Below, piece by piece: positions 5,185 through 6,307 of a stretch of DNA of 6,307 bases. Source of the DNA: Promethearchaeota archaeon (GTDB lineage Archaea; Asgardarchaeota; Lokiarchaeia; Sigynarchaeales; SOKP01); contig JAHLWJ010000264.1 of the NCBI GenBank assembly GCA_019057975.1, positions 1-6,307 on the forward strand, in the 5' to 3' direction. The translations under genes were made by a program, and so were the position numbers. The stretch's first letter is position 1, and every line of letters starts with the position of its first letter. The notes beneath the pieces were generated by a model. The model worked only from the letters and a program-made list of their open reading frames with translations, was not told the DNA's origin and did not search any database.

Positions 5185-6307
5185 ATGAAATTCGATTATG
5201 GAAAAGATGGATTGGAAATCAATCTTGATCCTTATTGGAATGTTACGATTCTCCATCCAGAGAATCAAGAAGTAATTGAAAACCCAGTGGAGGCTATTAG
5301 AGAGGCAATCAAAAATCCTATTGGTTGTCTTCCCTTATGTGATATTGTTAAGAAAAAGATTTCTTCCCAAACGGTTTGTATTGTAGTAAGTGATGCAACT
5401 CGTCCTGTTCCCTCCCATTATATTTTAGAAGCTTTAGTTAAAGAATTAAATGAATATGGAATAGATGAAGCATCAATTACTATCTTAATCGCAACTGGAT
5501 TACATCGTGCCAGTAATTCGGATGAAATTGAACTTATAATTGGTAAAAGAATAGCACAATGTCAGTTAAATATATTTAATCATGAAGCTAAAGATAAATC
5601 TCTTCTAAAATACTTAGGAGAATCATCTAATGGATCTCCAATATATATAGACAAGCACATCTATGAGGCAGACCTTAAAATTTTAACTGGATACGTTGAA
5701 CCTCATTTCTTTTTCGGTTTTTCAGGAGGAAGAAAATCATTAGTTCCGGGAGTTGCTGGTGAGGAAACAATTATAAAAAGTCATACGGCTGACATGATTA
5801 CCTCGCCACATGCTCGCTTCGGAATTTATAAAGAAAATCCTATGCATAAGCATTCTCTTGAAATTGCAAAGAAAGCAGAAATTGATTTTATAGTTAATAT
5901 TTGCATCAATGAAGAACATAAAGTTACTCAAGTAGCAGCTGGAGATTTAGAGAAGGCACATGAAGATCTAGTAAATTATCAGCTACAACACGCATTCAAA
6001 GAAATTAAAGAACCTTATGATATTGTGGTTTGCGGGAATGGGGGTTATCCTTTAGACCTCAACCTCTATCAGGCTGTAAAAAGTATGGCAATTGGAGAAA
6101 TGGTTGTAAAACGAGGAGGAACGATAATTTCAGTAAATGAGTGCCGAGAAGGAGTTGGCATAGGACAAGATAAATTTAATGAACTAATTTTTTCTGAAAA
6201 GAATCCAGAAGAAATCTATAATAAAATCCTAAAGAAGGAAATAGTTGTACCAGATCAGTGGCAAATCCAAGTATTAACCCGAATATTAATGAAGTCAGAA
6301 ATTTATC
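5185..6307 (+). CDS. larA: Nickel-dependent lactate racemase LarA or a close 2-hydroxyacid racemase (3' truncated)
   Basis: The open frame runs from ATG at 5185-5187 to the window end: 374 codons of a family usually about 420 long, so only the last part is missing. LarA uses the nickel-pincer nucleotide cofactor to interconvert D- and L-lactate by hydride transfer. By alignment from memory with Lactiplantibacillus plantarum LarA, the key residues are present: D70 and R73 in SDATRPVPSH, H107 in ATGLHR, H174 and K184 in the stretch EPHFFFGFSGGRK (K184 is the residue that binds the cofactor covalently), H200 in IIKSH, and Q296 and K299 in YQAVKSM. The start lies 3 nt after the dehydrogenase stop, with a weak GTGAG (5174-5178) as ribosome site. 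Homologues with the same residues can act on malate, phenyllactate or other 2-hydroxyacids, so lactate is the best guess, supported by the adjacent dehydrogenase. The cofactor genes larB, larC and larE are not in the window. Confidence 0.92.
   Translation, partial: MKFDYGKDGLEINLDPYWNVTILHPENQEVIENPVEAIREAIKNPIGCLPLCDIVKKKISSQTVCIVVSDATRPVPSHYILEALVKELNEYGIDEASITILIATGLHRASNSDEIELIIGKRIAQCQLNIFNHEAKDKSLLKYLGESSNGSPIYIDKHIYEADLKILTGYVEPHFFFGFSGGRKSLVPGVAGEETIIKSHTADMITSPHARFGIYKENPMHKHSLEIAKKAEIDFIVNICINEEHKVTQVAAGDLEKAHEDLVNYQLQHAFKEIKEPYDIVVCGNGGYPLDLNLYQAVKSMAIGEMVVKRGGTIISVNECREGVGIGQDKFNELIFSEKNPEEIYNKILKKEIVVPDQWQIQVLTRILMKSEIY

Noticed and set aside
5003..5185. Minus-strand open frame of 60 codons opposite the ferredoxin module
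   Set aside because: It is antisense to the second cluster motif. The plus-strand Cys spacing shows which strand is coding.
5740..5931. Minus-strand open frame of 63 codons opposite the racemase
   Set aside because: The plus strand here encodes conserved LarA residues, including those around H200.
1..6307. CRISPR arrays, insertion sequences, tRNA or rRNA genes
   Set aside because: I saw no regularly spaced repeats, no transposase frame with terminal repeats and no tRNA-like cloverleaf or rRNA sequence. Nearly all of the window is explained by ordinary genes and short promoter regions.

Overview
The window is an AT-rich stretch of what looks like an archaeal genome, and an Asgard (Lokiarchaeia-like) archaeon fits best. 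The pointers are heavy use of AGA/AGG and ATA codons, short TATA-like boxes with few strong Shine-Dalgarno sites, a small protein with the strand/helix order of a longin domain, a C-terminally anchored small membrane protein beside it, and metabolic enzymes of types common in anaerobic archaea. The assignment is inferred from style and gene content. No rRNA, tRNA or other phylogenetic marker is present.

Left part (1-1351, all minus strand): the 5' end of an FAD-dependent oxidoreductase of the GlpA/LhgO type, cut by the window edge; a gene for a small protein with one hydrophobic segment at its extreme C-terminus; and a longin-like gene. The gaps between them (157 bp after the membrane-protein gene, about 120 bp before it) hold inverted and direct repeats and TATA-like boxes, so these are probably separate transcription units rather than a tight operon.

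Middle (1532-3308): a plus-strand nitronate monooxygenase/FabK-family flavoprotein that lacks the usual catalytic His, and a minus-strand alpha/beta hydrolase with an intact triad. The two converge and overlap by 8 bp at their 3' ends.

Right part (3433-6307, plus strand): a two-gene operon with a 3-nt gap. The first gene encodes a GlcD-type FAD 2-hydroxyacid dehydrogenase fused to a two-cluster ferredoxin module. The second is a nickel-pincer lactate racemase (LarA), truncated by the window end, with all the cofactor and catalytic residues I could align. Together they suggest a route in which LarA interconverts the enantiomers of lactate (or another 2-hydroxyacid) and the FAD/Fe-S enzyme oxidises one of them, probably the D form, to the 2-oxoacid. 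Electrons would pass through two [4Fe-4S] clusters to a partner not encoded here. This operon is the best functional unit in the window. Its oddities are the missing CCG domains and a changed metal-site His in the dehydrogenase.
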